From: Tenrec ecaudatus
Lineage: Eukaryota > Chordata > Mammalia > Afrosoricida > Tenrecidae
NCBI RefSeq assembly: GCF_050624435.1
Contig: NC_134546.1
Location: 18,127,001 to 18,191,000, forward strand
Reading direction: 5' to 3'
DNA length: 64,000 bases
Shown: in pieces, positions 46,081 through 64,000 of the stretch
How the letters are laid out: the number at the start of each line of letters is the position of its first letter
Numbering within the stretch: position 1 is the first letter of the stretch
Notes under the pieces: generated by a model
The model's input: only the letters and a program-made list of their open reading frames with translations
What the model was told of the DNA's origin: nothing
Database searches by the model: none
Translations under genes and position numbers: made by a program

Positions 46081-46945
46081 GGTTCATTCTCAGTTCCTCT
46101 CGTAATACATCTTGTATTTTCCTTGACGTAACCACTTACTGGACTAGCCTGTGCAATAAAACCCTGTGCCAATCACTTGTTCAGGGCCCCTCCTCAAGCA
46201 CTGGTCTAGTCATGATGTGGGTCCTCTCCTCATCCCATTGAAGTTTGGACACGCCAGGCCAGGCTGCCTCTAGGGTGGATGACCTCTTCACCTTATTTGG
46301 GTTCCCAGTGGTAATAGAGGGGTTGAAGGCCTCCAGCTCCTGCACTCCAGCCTGGGCTTCTCTCCAATGTGTAGACAGATGCCCTCTTCATTCCCCTGGG
46401 ACACACACAGCACGCCTGTTCTCAGGCTCTGACAACTCCCAAGTCACCAACTTGCGTATGCTCCCATCACCCTGCTCCAGGTCAGACATCCCTTACCAAG
46501 TTGCCCCAGGCATGGACTCCAACCCTGGCCCCTCCCCCCACAACTTCTCTGCCCTTACTCTAACCACTGCTGTGGCCAAAAGGACAAGGGATACAGAGAT
46601 CAGGCCCTAAGCATCCAGACAGGCAAATGATCTTCCTTCACAATTCCCGCTTGCCATCATTGCACTCTTATTTTTTTTACAGTTCTAAATCCACTTCGTT
46701 TTCATGGAAATTTCCAGTTTCTGTTGCCTAAGTTAAGCTCTTTCTTTAGAAGCCATTTCTACCAAGCACTTGAGAGCCAGAACACAAGATGTGAATTTGG
46801 TGGCCTGGCAAGACAGATTTAATCATTCCCATGGACCTTGGTATGAATAAAGGGAGTCTTTCCTAAGAACTAGGTTTGTTACTTCTCTGTCACTGACTGG
46901 AATTGAAACCCTTAAGGAAAGCTGGACCTCTGCTTTTATTTTAAG

Positions 46946-46989
<44 letters not shown>

Positions 46990-47225
46990 ACTCTCTTGCT
47001 ACTCTAACAATGAAGTCATGAGGCTATCATTCGCCACTCCTCCCTGGGGCCCATCTCTTAGGCTCCCCAGAAGGGTTGGCAACTTTAGTGGATGAGTCTC
47101 TGACCGGAACATTAGACAGATAGCTGAAGGCCATATTAAGGAGTTTCATGAATTCGAGTCTTGTGGATTAGGAAAAAATCCAAGACTGGTTTCAGGCCCA
47201 GTATAGGAATGGTCTTCAAACTGAA
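46081..47225. other. Unassigned intergenic sequence
   Basis: An open frame at 46245-46610 (121 codons, plus) lacks similarity to known proteins. No sign of the bHLH gene TCF23 that lies upstream in human. A (GT)n tract is present. Confidence 0.4.
46949..46987. repeat. (GT)n microsatellite
   Basis: About 19 GT units, 3' of SLC5A6 in unassigned intergenic sequence. Confidence 0.95.
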
Positions 47226-47427
47226 AAACTCAAACTCACTTGCCATCAAGTAGATTGCAACTAACGGTGACCCCGTAGGATATGTAGAACTGCCCCTTTG
47301 GGCTTTGACAAGACTATTAGAAAGCCTCATCTTTCTCCCTCATAGTAGCTAGTGATTTCTGAACTGCTGACCTTGAACTTAGCAGCCCAGTGCATTCATC
47401 ACACACACTACGCTGCCAGGACTCTCA
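47226..47427 (-). repeat. AfroSINE (minus)
   Basis: Antisense copy: CTCAAACTCACTTGCCATCA, TAGAACTGCCCCTTTGGGC, CTGAACTGCTGACCTTGAAC and ACTACGCTGCCAGGACTC. It lies about 490 bases beyond the predicted SLC5A6 poly(A) site. Confidence 0.9.
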
Positions 47428-47914
47428 AGAAATGATCTAGGCGGGCTGACGTGGGTTGGAGTCTAGTTGCTGGCATGATTGATAAGACTGCTGTCCCACC
47501 ACAGGCCAGAGCAGCGGAGAAATGGGGCTGAGGGGTGACTCAGCCAGTTGGGGTGAATAGGAGAGGAGAAACAGAATGGCTCGGCCTGCAAGGTGGGGCT
47601 GTGGGAAGGCAGCAAACTTGTGGCTGGGGCCCTTGAGACCTCCACCGAGGCTGACCCCATATACCTGCCTCGAACCAGAGAGCTTGGCCAGAGCTGCTTC
47701 AGGGCAATAAAGCTTAGCAGTGTTCTTCCCAAGATCATGGGTCTACTTCAACTGTCCTATCAGGAGCAACTTAAAAACCACACCCCTGGGAATGTCTGGT
47801 CTGAGAGACCTGGAACCAGTGAGGCTGCACTGGCCCCACCTCAGCAGAGGGAGGCCGCCTGTTCCCGAGGGAACAGGCTCATCAGACAGGAGCAGCTGAG
47901 ACGGTACAAGAGCT

Positions 47915-48560
47915 CAGATGACTGGCCTGGTGGCAGTTTTTATTCCCTAAGAACAAATATGAGGGGACAAACTCCAAAAGGAAACGAGCACCGGTGACAA
48001 GCTGACACGGAGTGGCATGGCGCTGGTTGCCTTGGATCACCAGGGAAGGGTAGTTATGGAGGAGTTCCCAGCTTTCCTTAAACAGAGGAGATGAACATCT
48101 GTCCAGGGTCCATTCCAGAGGCCTCCCACGGGCACCAGACTCTTCCCTCTCGAGAGTGGAGGTAGGCAGAGAAGGGTGAGACAGACAAGGGTGTCCCAGA
48201 AAACCTGAGAGTAGTGACAGCAGCCCAGTGTGATGGGCGGAATCGGTGCTTGGATGGGACGGCCAGGGAGACCACAGCTGGCACAGGCAGCTAGCGGTGT
48301 TGTACTACAGGGGGTTCGTCTCGCCAGCGGAGATCCCAGGGCAGTTAGAACCTGAACTGCTGTCTCATTGCCCTTCAGAGGAGCTTGGCCATGTGGAATC
48401 AGAAGGCACGGTCCTCTTGGAGGGCTTTCTTCCATCCCCTTCTGACCCTTTGGTATGGGCTGGGCCCTCCTAGCCTTTAACCACCATGCAGAACACGTCA
48501 AGGGTCTCGGTAGCTACTCGGCTGTCTGATGAGTGTGGAGACTTGGGTACCGAGTATGAA
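47915..48560 (-). other. SLC5A6: SLC5A6 3' untranslated region with poly(A) signal
   Basis: The minus strand runs on from the SLC5A6 stop codon (48563-48561) without a splice signal that I would trust. The first AATAAA hexamer on this strand is at 47944-47939, so cleavage would fall about 10-30 bases further on. This gives a 3' UTR of about 640 bases. A 154-codon open frame within it (48501-48037) has no recognisable product and is taken as chance. Confidence 0.55.
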
Positions 48561-55653
<7,093 letters not shown>

Positions 55654-56275
55654 GTCCACACTGTGTCCTGGACCAGCAGTCATGTGCTGCCTCCTGGCTG
55701 GGGAGGGTCAGGCGGTGACTACAGCGTGGATCCCAGTCAGTCTCACAGTTTTCCTCTTTGACCAAATCACATTGTCCAGGACGAGCTGCGGAGGAACCAG
55801 CTCTTCATCAGGTCTGTCTTACCTGTATGGCCACCCACCCTTGGGCCTTCTGCCCCACCCCCAGCAGATGAGCATTAGTCACTGGGGAGGGACTCTGGAA
55901 AGCCTGGCATTCTGGTGGGGCTGCCCTCAGAGAGGACGGTGCAAGGGAAGCAGTGCAGTGAGCCAGGAGACAAAGATGTGGCCCAAACTTTGAGTGTGCA
56001 GAACTGTGAACCTGCTCCACTCTCCAGGCCAGGAATAAAGGAAAATCAAAACTTTGTATTAAGTTTCTTCTCAGAACAGTTACCTGCCCCCACTCATAGG
56101 CACAAACCCAGTGACCACAATTCACGGAGCCGAGAGCCCAGCCTGGCGCCACAGCCCAGCGGGGGATAGGGGTGGTGTGTGAAGATACAGAGAGGAACAT
56201 GTGGCTCTTCCCCCATCACCCCGACCTCAGCCCACACCTTCTAACTTGTGTCACCCTTCCTAACGCCACCTCTTC

Positions 56276-56446
56276 TCAGTGCTGAGATACTGACTCACAA
56301 TGACCGACAGGACAGGCGGAACCGCCCCTTTTGAGTTTCTGAGCCTGTAACTGTTCCAGGAGTAGAAAGCCCTGCCTTTCTCCCGAGTGCCTGGTGGTTT
56401 CAAACTGGCAGCCTTGAAGATCGCATCCCAAAGCGTTAAGCACAAG
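56276..56446 (-). repeat. AfroSINE (minus) in SLC5A6 intron 1
   Basis: Antisense copy: GTGCTGAGATACTGACTC, TGAGCCTGTAACTGTTCC, AGGAGTAGAAAGCCCTGCC and GGTGGTTTCAAACTGGCAGC. Confidence 0.85.
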
Positions 56447-56714
56447 TCAGGCTATTTCTCTGAGAGCCACAAACGTCATTTCTGGCACCCCCAGGTCAAC
56501 CCCTCCATGCTCTCAGGACCACCAGTTAAGCCTGCCACCCACCTCTCCACCCTCAACCTGTTACTCACCGGAGTTCATGGTCGATCTAGAATACCCACTG
56601 CTATGGAGTAACAATATTTTCTTACTGACACGCTCACTCCGATCAAATCCATTCTGACTAAACATATATATATATATATATATTACAATTGGCTAGCTGT
56701 ATCCATCTAGGGTC

Positions 56715-56832
56715 GACATAGCTGGCAATCTTTATGGAAGGGGAGAGCCTGAATGTTCGACCACAGAGCTGTGGTGGGTTTGAACCACCAATCTTGCAGT
56801 TAGCAGTTTAATGCTTGCCAAACAGTGTTACC
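56715..56832 (-). repeat. AfroSINE (minus), tRNA-derived half
   Basis: Antisense fragment: GTGGGTTTGAACCACCAATC, TTGCAGTTAGCAGTTTAATG and GTGTTACCAG. Body and tail are reduced or missing. Confidence 0.65.
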
Positions 56833-57621
56833 AGAAGCGAGGCAGGGTCACAGGGTCATTTTGGCCAAAGCAAACCCATGGGGGGAAAAGTGGTTCTATC
56901 CCACAGTGAGCAAGTACCTACCTAGAAAAGCAATTTCAGTTCTGAAGCAGAGTTGCCCGCGAACTGTGTTTGGAGCTGGGCAGCGGCTGGGCATCTGGCT
57001 CTGTCTGTAGCTGAGGTGAGACTAGAGGTGGGGGTGGGATGAAACTCAGCAGAGCCTTGTATTGGTCCTCTCAGGAAACCAATCCCTGTGGTCCAAATGG
57101 CCCTATCATGGGGCAAAGACCCTATGGGCCCACCCCTGCTCAGTCTTAGAGGCTCCAAACCGGGGCGCAGAGAGCTTGCCTTTGGCAGCATTCCTGGAAG
57201 GATTAGGCTTTTGCCCTAAGTTACAATTGGCTGGCTCTATGCTTGAGTTGGAAGAGGAGCTGGAAGGAATCAGAACAGTTTTCTGACTCCTATTCAAGAG
57301 ATACTCAGGTTCAAAGAACACACCTTGACCCTCAGAACAGGACAGAATTAATACAGTTCAAAATTTAAAGAACTCTTCGGTGATTACTATCATATTCTCT
57401 ATTGAAAGGTAAAGGAAGTGAGTCTTAAACAATTCAAGTGTTCTAAAAACACAACCAACTACTACAGGAGCTAAATCAGAAACTAGGACTAATGGTTCCC
57501 CGTCTATCCTGCTTTCTACTGATACCATGATGTCTTTCATATGCAATAGTCAGGGCTACTTATTGGTAGGGAGCAGGGAAAAGGGGGTGCGAGGAGAAGA
57601 TCAGGAAATGCCACCTATTTG

Positions 57622-58740
57622 TAGTTGCCAGGCATTGTCAAGTCAGTTCCAACTTCTATCGACATGATAGAATAAACCACTGCCTGGCCCTACACCATCC
57701 CCACAAATACTGTTCCTAGGCTTGAGGCCATGTCTGCTGTAATCACTGCGCCACTCTGCCTTGTTTTTCTCTCCTTTATGCTAACCCTCAACTTTAGCAA
57801 GTAGGAGGGTCCTTCTCCAGGGACAGGTCCCTCCTGATGTCATGTCCAAAGTCGTGCCCTCTACTTCTAGGAGCGTTCTGGCCGGCCTTCTTCCCAGACA
57901 GAGTTGCTCTTTCTTCTGGCAGTCCACGGCGTATTCAGTATTCTTCCCAATACCATTCTTCACACGTATCCCTACTCACCGGCAGCTTCTGCATAGTAAT
58001 GAATCCAATGAAAACACCACAGCCTGGGATCGGCACACCTGAGTCTTTGAACATACATATATATTTTAAATTCGCTTTTTTGTCCCAGGCACGCAAATAT
58101 CTGTACTTTTCTTCAGTAAACAAACATCTTGAAAGTGTTCTCATGCAGATTTACCCAGTGCAGTCAGTTCATTTCTTAACTACTGCTGTCCTGGGTGTTG
58201 ACTTTGTATCCAAGAAAAACAAAACCCCTGACACCTTTCCCCTTTTCTCCACTGACCATAAGGCTGTTTATTGGTCCAGTGGTGAGGATTTTTGTTTTCT
58301 CTATGAGGTGTCATCCACAGTGAAGGTTGTAGTCTTTGATCTTCAGTAAGTCCTCTTTGCTCTCAGTAAGTTCTTTTTTACTGTATAAAGCCTTTCTTCA
58401 ATCCTGATGACATGTTCTGCTTTTTTTTTTTTTTTTTTAAGTTTTCAACTGCTTTAGTTCCAAAGGCCCAATGGATAGCAATTTAGGATCCACGTTCTTC
58501 CTTCATTATTGTCCAGCATGTTAGATCATTTGCTTGTACACAGACTGAATAAGTAAGATGAAAGGATACAATCTCGGAGCACACCTTTCCTGATCTAAAA
58601 CTAGTCCCTTGTTCTGGTTGAACAACTAACTGCCCCTTGGCCTATATACAGGTTCTGCATGAGTACAATGAAGTGTTCTAGAACTCCCATTCTTCCCCAT
58701 TAGCCAATTTGTTACCCCATACATAAGACAGTCTGATACA
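57622..58740 (-). mobile_element. RTE (BovB-like) LINE 3' fragment in SLC5A6 intron 1
   Basis: Antisense RTE sequence from the 3' terminus (CCAGGCATTGTCAAGTCAG) through GGCAGTCCACGGCGTATTC, TTTATTGGTCCAGTGGTGAG and GATTTACCCAGTGCAGTCAG to about 58740. It lies in the same orientation as SLC5A6 transcription. Confidence 0.85.
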
Positions 58741-59921
58741 GTGACAACTCACATTTTTAAAGAGTGCTATACAACCCAGCAAAGTGCTAAGTGTTTTATA
58801 AACAGTGATGATAATAGCATTTTCAAAACACTATGGTTCAGGTCAAGCACTTCTCACAAACACTACTCATAAGGAAACTATCGCTGAGAAAGGTTACATG
58901 ATTGGCTCAAGGTTGCAAGCAGGATATAAAACAAAAGAGAAAGAAAGGAGGAGTGCTCTCTGCACATAACAGAGACCCTGCCCTCACTACTCCTAGTCAA
59001 GACAGCAGCAGCAGGGTGGGTGTTCATTGTAGTCAGACAGTCACGGACCAAAGCAAAAACAAACCTGACCTTCCACCTCTCACATTGTGTTCTTGGCCAG
59101 AAGATATGGCCTCACACAGATCAAATCTGAACCCTGAACCTGCAGATTCTTGGGGTCACATCTTCAGTGACAGACTGTTGGTTCCCCAGAAAAATGTTTC
59201 CACAATGCCACAATGTTTCAATGCCAACACACTGTTGGCCTTTGAGCAATACAATGGCATGAGTTTCCTCACTCCTCTATGGTAAAAGTTTTACTGCTGT
59301 GCTATGATAGAGGACAGGACCTAAGAGACCTGGGCTGCTATTTACAAACAAGGGTTAGTCCTATGGAAATGGCAGGCAGTTCAGAAAGAGAAGCAAGGTC
59401 CGCCCCCTGGAACCTGAGTGCACAATGGCCAGAAATGGAGACCTTCTACAGCTGAGGTCACTGGTAAGGCTTCCCGCGAGAAATGATTTACATGCGTTAG
59501 AGAGGCCCTCCTTCCGAGTGACTCAGTAAGAAGAGCACCAGGAAAGAGAAGGAAAGCTTGATCTGGTAGCCAGGATTCTAGGAACAAGGCAGTGGTTTCC
59601 CATACACCCTCCACTAATCCAAGAAGCCCCAAGGCTCACAGCTTTCTGAGAGAGAACAAAGCCTGAACTGAGTTTCACCAAAATCCTAATACACGAAGGC
59701 ACACACAGCAGGCTGTAACTGACGGGGGAGGGATGGAAGGTGTCCTTTTTGAAACACACATTTTCCCCAGTTCCCCTGTTCCCCACCCCTGACCTTAGTC
59801 ACACTCTACTCTGCCCTGGATTGTTTTTGACTCATACAAAAGAGAAAGAAAGGGGTCAAGGGCAAGTTTCCTAGAATGCCTCAAGCTCTGAAGGGCCTGT
59901 TGTCATCAAAGGCCAGTAAAG

Positions 59922-60118
59922 CAGTGGTTCTAACCTTCCTAAAGCAGTGACCCTTTCATACAGTTCCTCATGTGGTGGTAACCCCCAACCATAAAGTTAT
60001 TTTCGTTGCTACTTCATCACTGTCATTTTACTACTGTTACGAATCAGGGGACCCCCTGTGAAAGGGTTGTTCGACGCCCCCCCCAGAAGGGTCGCGACCC
60101 GAAGGTTGAGAACCACCA
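59922..60118. mobile_element. SPIN-like hAT transposon, short form, in SLC5A6 intron
   Basis: The left terminus CAGTGGTTCTAACCTTCC and an inverted right terminus enclose 197 bases. The flanks carry a perfect 8-bp duplication CAGTAAAG at 59914-59921 and 60119-60126. The last three bases of the right terminus differ from the expected CTG. It lies within the first intron of SLC5A6, about 440 bases from the exon 1 donor. Confidence 0.92.
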
Positions 60119-60559
60119 CAGTAAAGTATCAATGACTTAGGAAGATCCTTCACCTAGGGCTGATGGACCTGTGCAGGCAGCAAGTAGAACAAGGGGTCCT
60201 GAGGGGTACCGCTGGGGAGGGGGAGGGGGGCACGGGAGATGCTATCAAGGATTTCAAGAAGGCAGTGAATGTTCTGAAACTCATTGCCGTGGCACTTGTA
60301 CAATACTGCTTGATGTGAATAAACTTCGGAATGATAGCTGAATTACCTCCCAATAAAAAGGTTTTTTTTTGGGGGGGTTATACCATTAAAAAAAGCAGAT
60401 TAAAGCTCCTTCGAGGAGGTGCGTGATAGCCGGGAGGACACCGAGGGGCCAGCGATGCTGAGAGATGCTCAAGATGAGCCTTAGTCCGCTCTCCAACCCA
60501 CAACGGGACCGGCCTGGCGGCGGGGGCATCCTAGTGTCGCGATCGCCGGCGGCTCTTAC

Positions 60560-60660
60560 CTCCGTGGCTCAGCCGGGGCTAAGGTCCTCTCATTCTTAGC
60601 GGCACGGGGACTTGGCTCACTCTCCCTGGGAAGACAAGGACAAGGGACTTAGCACGCCGC
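60560..60660 (-). other. SLC5A6: SLC5A6 first non-coding exon (donor end only)
   Basis: A consensus splice donor (GGAG followed by gtaaga) lies on the minus strand with its GT at 60559-60558, inside the CpG island and upstream of the coding exons. It is the natural partner for the acceptor whose AG is at 55699-55698, 45 bases before the chosen start codon. The upper boundary given is nominal: no TATA box is visible and the transcription start could lie anywhere up to about 61,060. Other 5' exons within the 4.9 kb intron cannot be excluded. Confidence 0.5.
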
Positions 60661-61337
60661 CGCCGCCTCCCCGCCGGAGCGTCAGACTCGGCGCGGTGTC
60701 CCGGGACCGAGGTGAAGGGGACTGGGTGCCCCGAGCGTCCTCGGGCTCGCCTCTTCCAGCCTGGGCTCCCCCTTCCTTCCGCGCTCCTCCAGCAATCACC
60801 CTTACTCCCTCTTCCAGCCTCCGCTCCCGCTCTCCACGCACGAGGGACGGAGACCACCAAGCTCGCGGGCTTTCCGAGAGCCGCCCCATGCCCACGCCCC
60901 GCCCCGCGAGCCCCGCCCCCTCAGGCCGCACTCCACAGCCCACCTGCGGCCTCGGCTCCACACGTGGGTCGGGCCGTCGCCCGGGTCCGGCCAGCGACTG
61001 GTGAGCGCCGGGTGACACCGGGCCCCGCCCCCTGCCCGCCCCAGCCGCCATGTTTACTCAGGGCGTACGGCGTGTCCCCGAGTCTCGGCGGACACACGAC
61101 CTCGGCGTCCACGCGCAGGAAACGCCGGGCTGTGGGAGCCGGCGGTCGGCCCAGAGGAGCCGAGCGGTGCGGTGGGAAGGAACGGAGGCTCTACTGGGGA
61201 GGGAAAAGGAGGCGGGGTCCCCCCAGAAGGAAGACTGGGGGCGCTCGGAGCAGAGGACCGACCTCCGCCCGCGGAGGAGCGCGCCAGCCCGCCTCGGGCC
61301 TACTGGCCACGCCCTAGAGGCGGGGCAGGGGCGGGCC

Positions 61338-61385
61338 CATGTCGCGCAAGGGGGCGGGGGTCATGTCGCGCAAGGGGGCGGGGCC
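61338..61385 (+). repeat. Tandem duplication of a 24-bp GC-box unit
   Basis: Two head-to-tail copies, 61338-61361 and 61362-61385, agree at about 22 of 24 positions. Each contains a catgtcgcgc segment followed by an Sp1-type GC box (ggggcgggg). They sit 48-95 bases upstream of the ATRAID start codon. Confidence 0.9.
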
Positions 61386-61432
61386 ATCGCGCGCAGGCTC
61401 CTCGAGCCTCGGAGAAGACGGCTCCGTGGAAA

Positions 61433-62345
61433 ATGGCGCGCCGCGAGCCCGGCTCTCGTCCGAGCGTGGTGCCTTGTGTTGCCCTGCTCCTTGCTCTGGG
61501 CGTGGATAGGGCTCTGGCGCAACCCGAGGTACAGAAGCAAGTTGTCGGTCGCGCCGAAGTAGACAAGTTGGGAAGCCGAGGGTTCGCGCCCTCACACCCT
61601 CACCCCGCCCTCCGCAGCCGGCCGGCCGGCCGCTCCGACTTCGCCCCGGAGGCCTCCCCGCGAGCTGCGGGGCCTCCCACGCGCCGGCCTCCCGGCGACC
61701 CCGAACCTCCTACCTTGCGAGACCTTTGAGATTTCGATCGTCTCGCTCCTCCGCTCTGGAGCGCTGGACGCTGTTCTTAGCAGAGGCGTCTCCGGGTTCT
61801 TCCTCCTTTACTGTCCACGCATGAAGGTCGCGCTTCGTGCCGCAGCAGGACTGTGCTTTCTGTAATGTTTGATGAGTTCCTCGTGTACCTTGTCCCTTTA
61901 TACCAGACCAAACTGGAGCTGGCGGGTTGAGAAATCGCCGGAGAGGGCGTAATAAGTCATCTTCGAACAGCGCGATCTTTAAAGACGAGGGCCGGGTACT
62001 GATAGTCTCAGTTGAGCCGGTTTGGCCCTAAGCAAAGAAAGGCACCTATGACCCAGTCTAACCTGATCAAGGGCAGGACCCGAGTTAGTTCCCTGTCCTC
62101 ATTTATAAGAATCCCGGAGAGGTGGGCTGGTAGTTGTTGTTTTATTTCTGTAGTTAATTCTTAATGTCCGTGCTTTTCTTGGTTTGTCTCTCTTGGGTTG
62201 TAATAGGTTTCTCTCTTCTGCAGATATGCAGCCAGTGTGCAGGGACTGCGCGGAATTTGTCGCAAGTGGCTCTTTTTTGTACGCAGACACCGAAGCTGAT
62301 ACTGCACGCCCGCTGCTGCCTGAATCAGAAGGGCACCATCTTGGG
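61433..62345 (+). CDS. ATRAID: ATRAID (APR3), exons 1-2, truncated by window end
   Basis: All-trans retinoic acid-induced differentiation factor: a small protein with signal peptide, a cysteine-containing ectodomain with an EGF-like module, and a C-terminal membrane segment in the full-length family. Exon 1 (61433-61528) encodes 32 residues with a hydrophobic signal core (VALLLALGV) ending Gln-Pro-Glu at a gtacag donor. Exon 2 (62224-62345) begins Ile-Cys-Ser-Gln-Cys after a ctcttctgcag acceptor and ends within a glycine codon at a gtgaga donor. The segment LMLHARCCLNQKGTILG of human ATRAID is matched here by LILHARCCLNQKGTILG. Phases agree. The start has an A at -3 and G at +4. Exons 3 onwards, including the EGF and membrane parts, were not found before base 64,000. 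Confidence 0.95.
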
Positions 62346-64000
62346 GTGAGAGAGGAGAAGACATCCCTGGATACAGGAGGGGGAAAAAAGGGTTTCTCAG
62401 ACAGACTGTCATGGAAAATGCTTGATAGACTTTTGGTGTAAATATTGATGCCTATTTGGCACCCTCTAGACCGTGATTCATTCTCAGACTTTTAAATCTG
62501 TATATCGTTTTTGGCCAGGGAATAATCCTGAAATTATTTCTGGTTGAAGCTGCATAAAAATCATAATTTTTGCCTTTAAAAACATAATAAGCTCTATTAG
62601 GCCTTCCTTTTAAAAAGAGGTTTGCTCTTTTGCTTACGATCAAGTCTGTTACTCACTGTGTGTCTCCGTGAAACTCTCCCCATATCCTCCATGAGACACG
62701 TAAGATTATCTTTTTTTCTGAGCCCTTCACGCTTGTCTTTGAGCCATGTTCCTCTCACTGGCCACTGTTTTTCTTAATCCCTCAGATTCATTCCTTGGCC
62801 CTCTACTCGTCTCCCTGTACATTCTTTGAGAGTCCACCTATTTAGTTCCCCAAATGAAATCTCTTAGCATCTTTTGACACCTCTTGAAGCTCCAGGTATA
62901 TACTTCCAACTTCTGTGCTATGTGTATTACTGTTTTGCTGGTGGGAGAAAGTTCACATCATGAATTCAGCATGAACTGTCTACCACAGACTGGTCCCATA
63001 TCCACCTTTCCAATACTAATTCTAGTTATTTGTCGAATCAAGCTCCATGATCAGGGTTTGGCTGCAGCCAGAGTTGCCTACTCAAAGGCACTGAGTCTTT
63101 TTGTTGTTTTGGAAGGCCTTTCTCCTCCGTACTTGGGACTGCTTTCACCAATTTAGGACATCCCCATCCTTGAATGTCCCCATCTTCTGTGAATGCGCCC
63201 CCCTCCACAATCCCAGGATCATAGTTCATTGATTCACCGCTCACCTTTATATGCTGGTCTGTTGTCTTTTTCATACCGCACCTTGATATTTATATTGTTT
63301 TTCTTTTTGGTGATTTCTTTTCATGTTTCCCTACTAAATTGTAATCTACTTCAAGGCAGAGATGATGAGTTACATGTTTTCATATATATATAGTAACTTG
63401 ATTTAATCTATATATTCATAAAAGAAATCATGTGGCATGGCCCTGAATGTCCAGCCCACAGTAGGAAATATGCCTGGAGCATGTTCCTTGCTTCTCTCCC
63501 ACAGCGTCTCCCAGTTGAAAGGCCTTCATGGATCTGGGAATCATAATGTTATAATATGTGAGCTACTAAATCCAGACCAGGACCAACTTTCTTGCAATGA
63601 ATGGGCAGGAGTGAACTGATAGGGCATAGTACTTGGGAGAGCTCATTGCTATCAAGTCGATTCGGATTCATAGCAACCCTCTGTGGGGTTTTTGAGGCTC
63701 TATCTCTACAGGAGCAGACAGCCTCACATTTCTCCTGAGGAGCAGCTGGTAGGTTTGACTCACTGACCTTGTGGTTTGCAGTCCAACGCTTCCCTAACAG
63801 TACTGCCAGGGCTCCTTTATTTAGGAGAACATTAACATCCAACCAGAACTTGGTGCAAAGATGGCAGTGTTCATACCTGCACTACCCAATGCAGCAGCTG
63901 CCAACTACATGTGAGTGTGTACCTAGCACTTCAAGTGTGGCCAGTGCAAATGAGAGACAGGATTCCTAATTTAGTTTTAATTCTAAGACCATGCATGTGT
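62346..64000 (+). other. ATRAID: ATRAID intron 2 (partial)
   Basis: The sequence after the exon 2 donor shows no stretch encoding the next ATRAID exon in any plus-strand frame. It is AT-rich intronic DNA with a minus-strand AfroSINE at 63645-63816 and no other repeat that I recognise. Confidence 0.7.
63645..63816 (-). repeat. AfroSINE (minus) in ATRAID intron 2
   Basis: Antisense copy: CATTGCTATCAAGTCGATTC, ATAGCAACCCTCTGTGGGG, GGAGCAGACAGCCTCACA, and ACAGTACTGCCAGGGCTCC at the tRNA-derived end. Confidence 0.9.

Larger units (their letters stand above)
55654..60557 (-). other. SLC5A6: SLC5A6 5' UTR and long first intron
   Basis: Bases 55654-55697 are the 5' UTR part of the exon carrying the start codon. 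The rest is intron. It holds AfroSINE pieces at 56276-56446 and 56715-56832, a short (TA)n at about 56664-56683, an RTE LINE fragment at 57622-58740, a poly(T) run at about 58422-58439 and a SPIN element at 59922-60118. The remaining sequence is unassigned. Confidence 0.6.
60420..61720. promoter_or_regulatory. CpG island and bidirectional SLC5A6/ATRAID promoter
   Basis: The stretch is strikingly CpG-dense compared with its surroundings and lies between the divergent 5' ends of SLC5A6 (minus) and ATRAID (plus). Several GC boxes (GGGGCGGGG and its complement) are visible and no TATA box. A perfect YY1-type core, reading AACATGGCGGC on the minus strand, is at 61054-61044; such sites commonly sit just downstream of transcription starts, which suggests a minus-strand start near 61,060. 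A related AAAATGGCG overlaps the ATRAID start codon. Head-to-head arrangement of these genes is known in human. Long open frames in this island on both strands are products of GC richness. Confidence 0.85.

Noticed and set aside
46245-46610. Possible TCF23 or other gene upstream of SLC5A6
   Set aside because: No bHLH basic-helix motif or splice-consistent exon was found; the frame is isolated.
48037-48501. 154-codon open frame on the minus strand
   Set aside because: Falls in the SLC5A6 3' UTR after the stop codon; no similarity known and no independent start signals.
60712-61317. 201-codon open frame on the plus strand
   Set aside because: Lies in the CpG island, is compositionally extreme (Pro, Arg, Ala) and overlaps equally long frames on both strands.
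62346-64000. Candidate third ATRAID exon near 63,480-63,620
   Set aside because: An acceptor-like pyrimidine tract precedes it, but the encoded peptide does not match the family.

Overview
The window is nuclear DNA from a placental mammal, most likely the lesser hedgehog tenrec (Echinops telfairi) or a close relative. Two observations point there. Full AfroSINE-type tRNA-derived SINEs occur about a dozen times, and they are confined to Afrotheria. Four SPIN-like hAT transposons are also present, and the tenrec is the afrotherian in which SPIN elements are known. The species is inferred from repeats; the gene content alone says only mammal. The synteny is that of human 2p23.3.

Region by region: bases 1-47,900 are intergenic and repeat-dominated. 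They hold solo LTRs of several endogenous retrovirus families, BovB-like RTE LINE fragments (mostly minus strand, with a heavily interrupted copy at 39.3-45.1 kb), L1 fragments and L1-type 3' ends, AfroSINEs, SPIN elements, one mariner-like MITE, a processed aldolase B pseudogene split by a SPIN element, a 5S rRNA pseudogene and a U4 snRNA retrocopy. No intact protein-coding gene was recognised there. Bases about 47,920-60,600 carry SLC5A6 (sodium-dependent multivitamin transporter) on the minus strand. Fifteen coding exons could be joined through GT-AG introns into one open frame of 638 residues. Bases about 60,420-61,720 are a CpG island forming a bidirectional promoter. From 61,433 the first two coding exons of ATRAID run on the plus strand; the rest lies beyond the window.

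The two genes are arranged head to head over one GC-rich promoter, as in human. SLC5A6 takes up biotin, pantothenate and lipoate with sodium at the plasma membrane; ATRAID encodes a secreted or single-pass membrane protein. They may share promoter activity, but nothing here shows a functional link.

I found no undescribed biological system. What deserves attention is the nested transposon record: target-site duplications that resolve to single bases, two inverted LINE insertions consistent with twin priming, a poly(A)-only insertion, a SPIN insertion that dates a pseudogene, and an LTR lying ten bases from an SLC5A6 splice donor.
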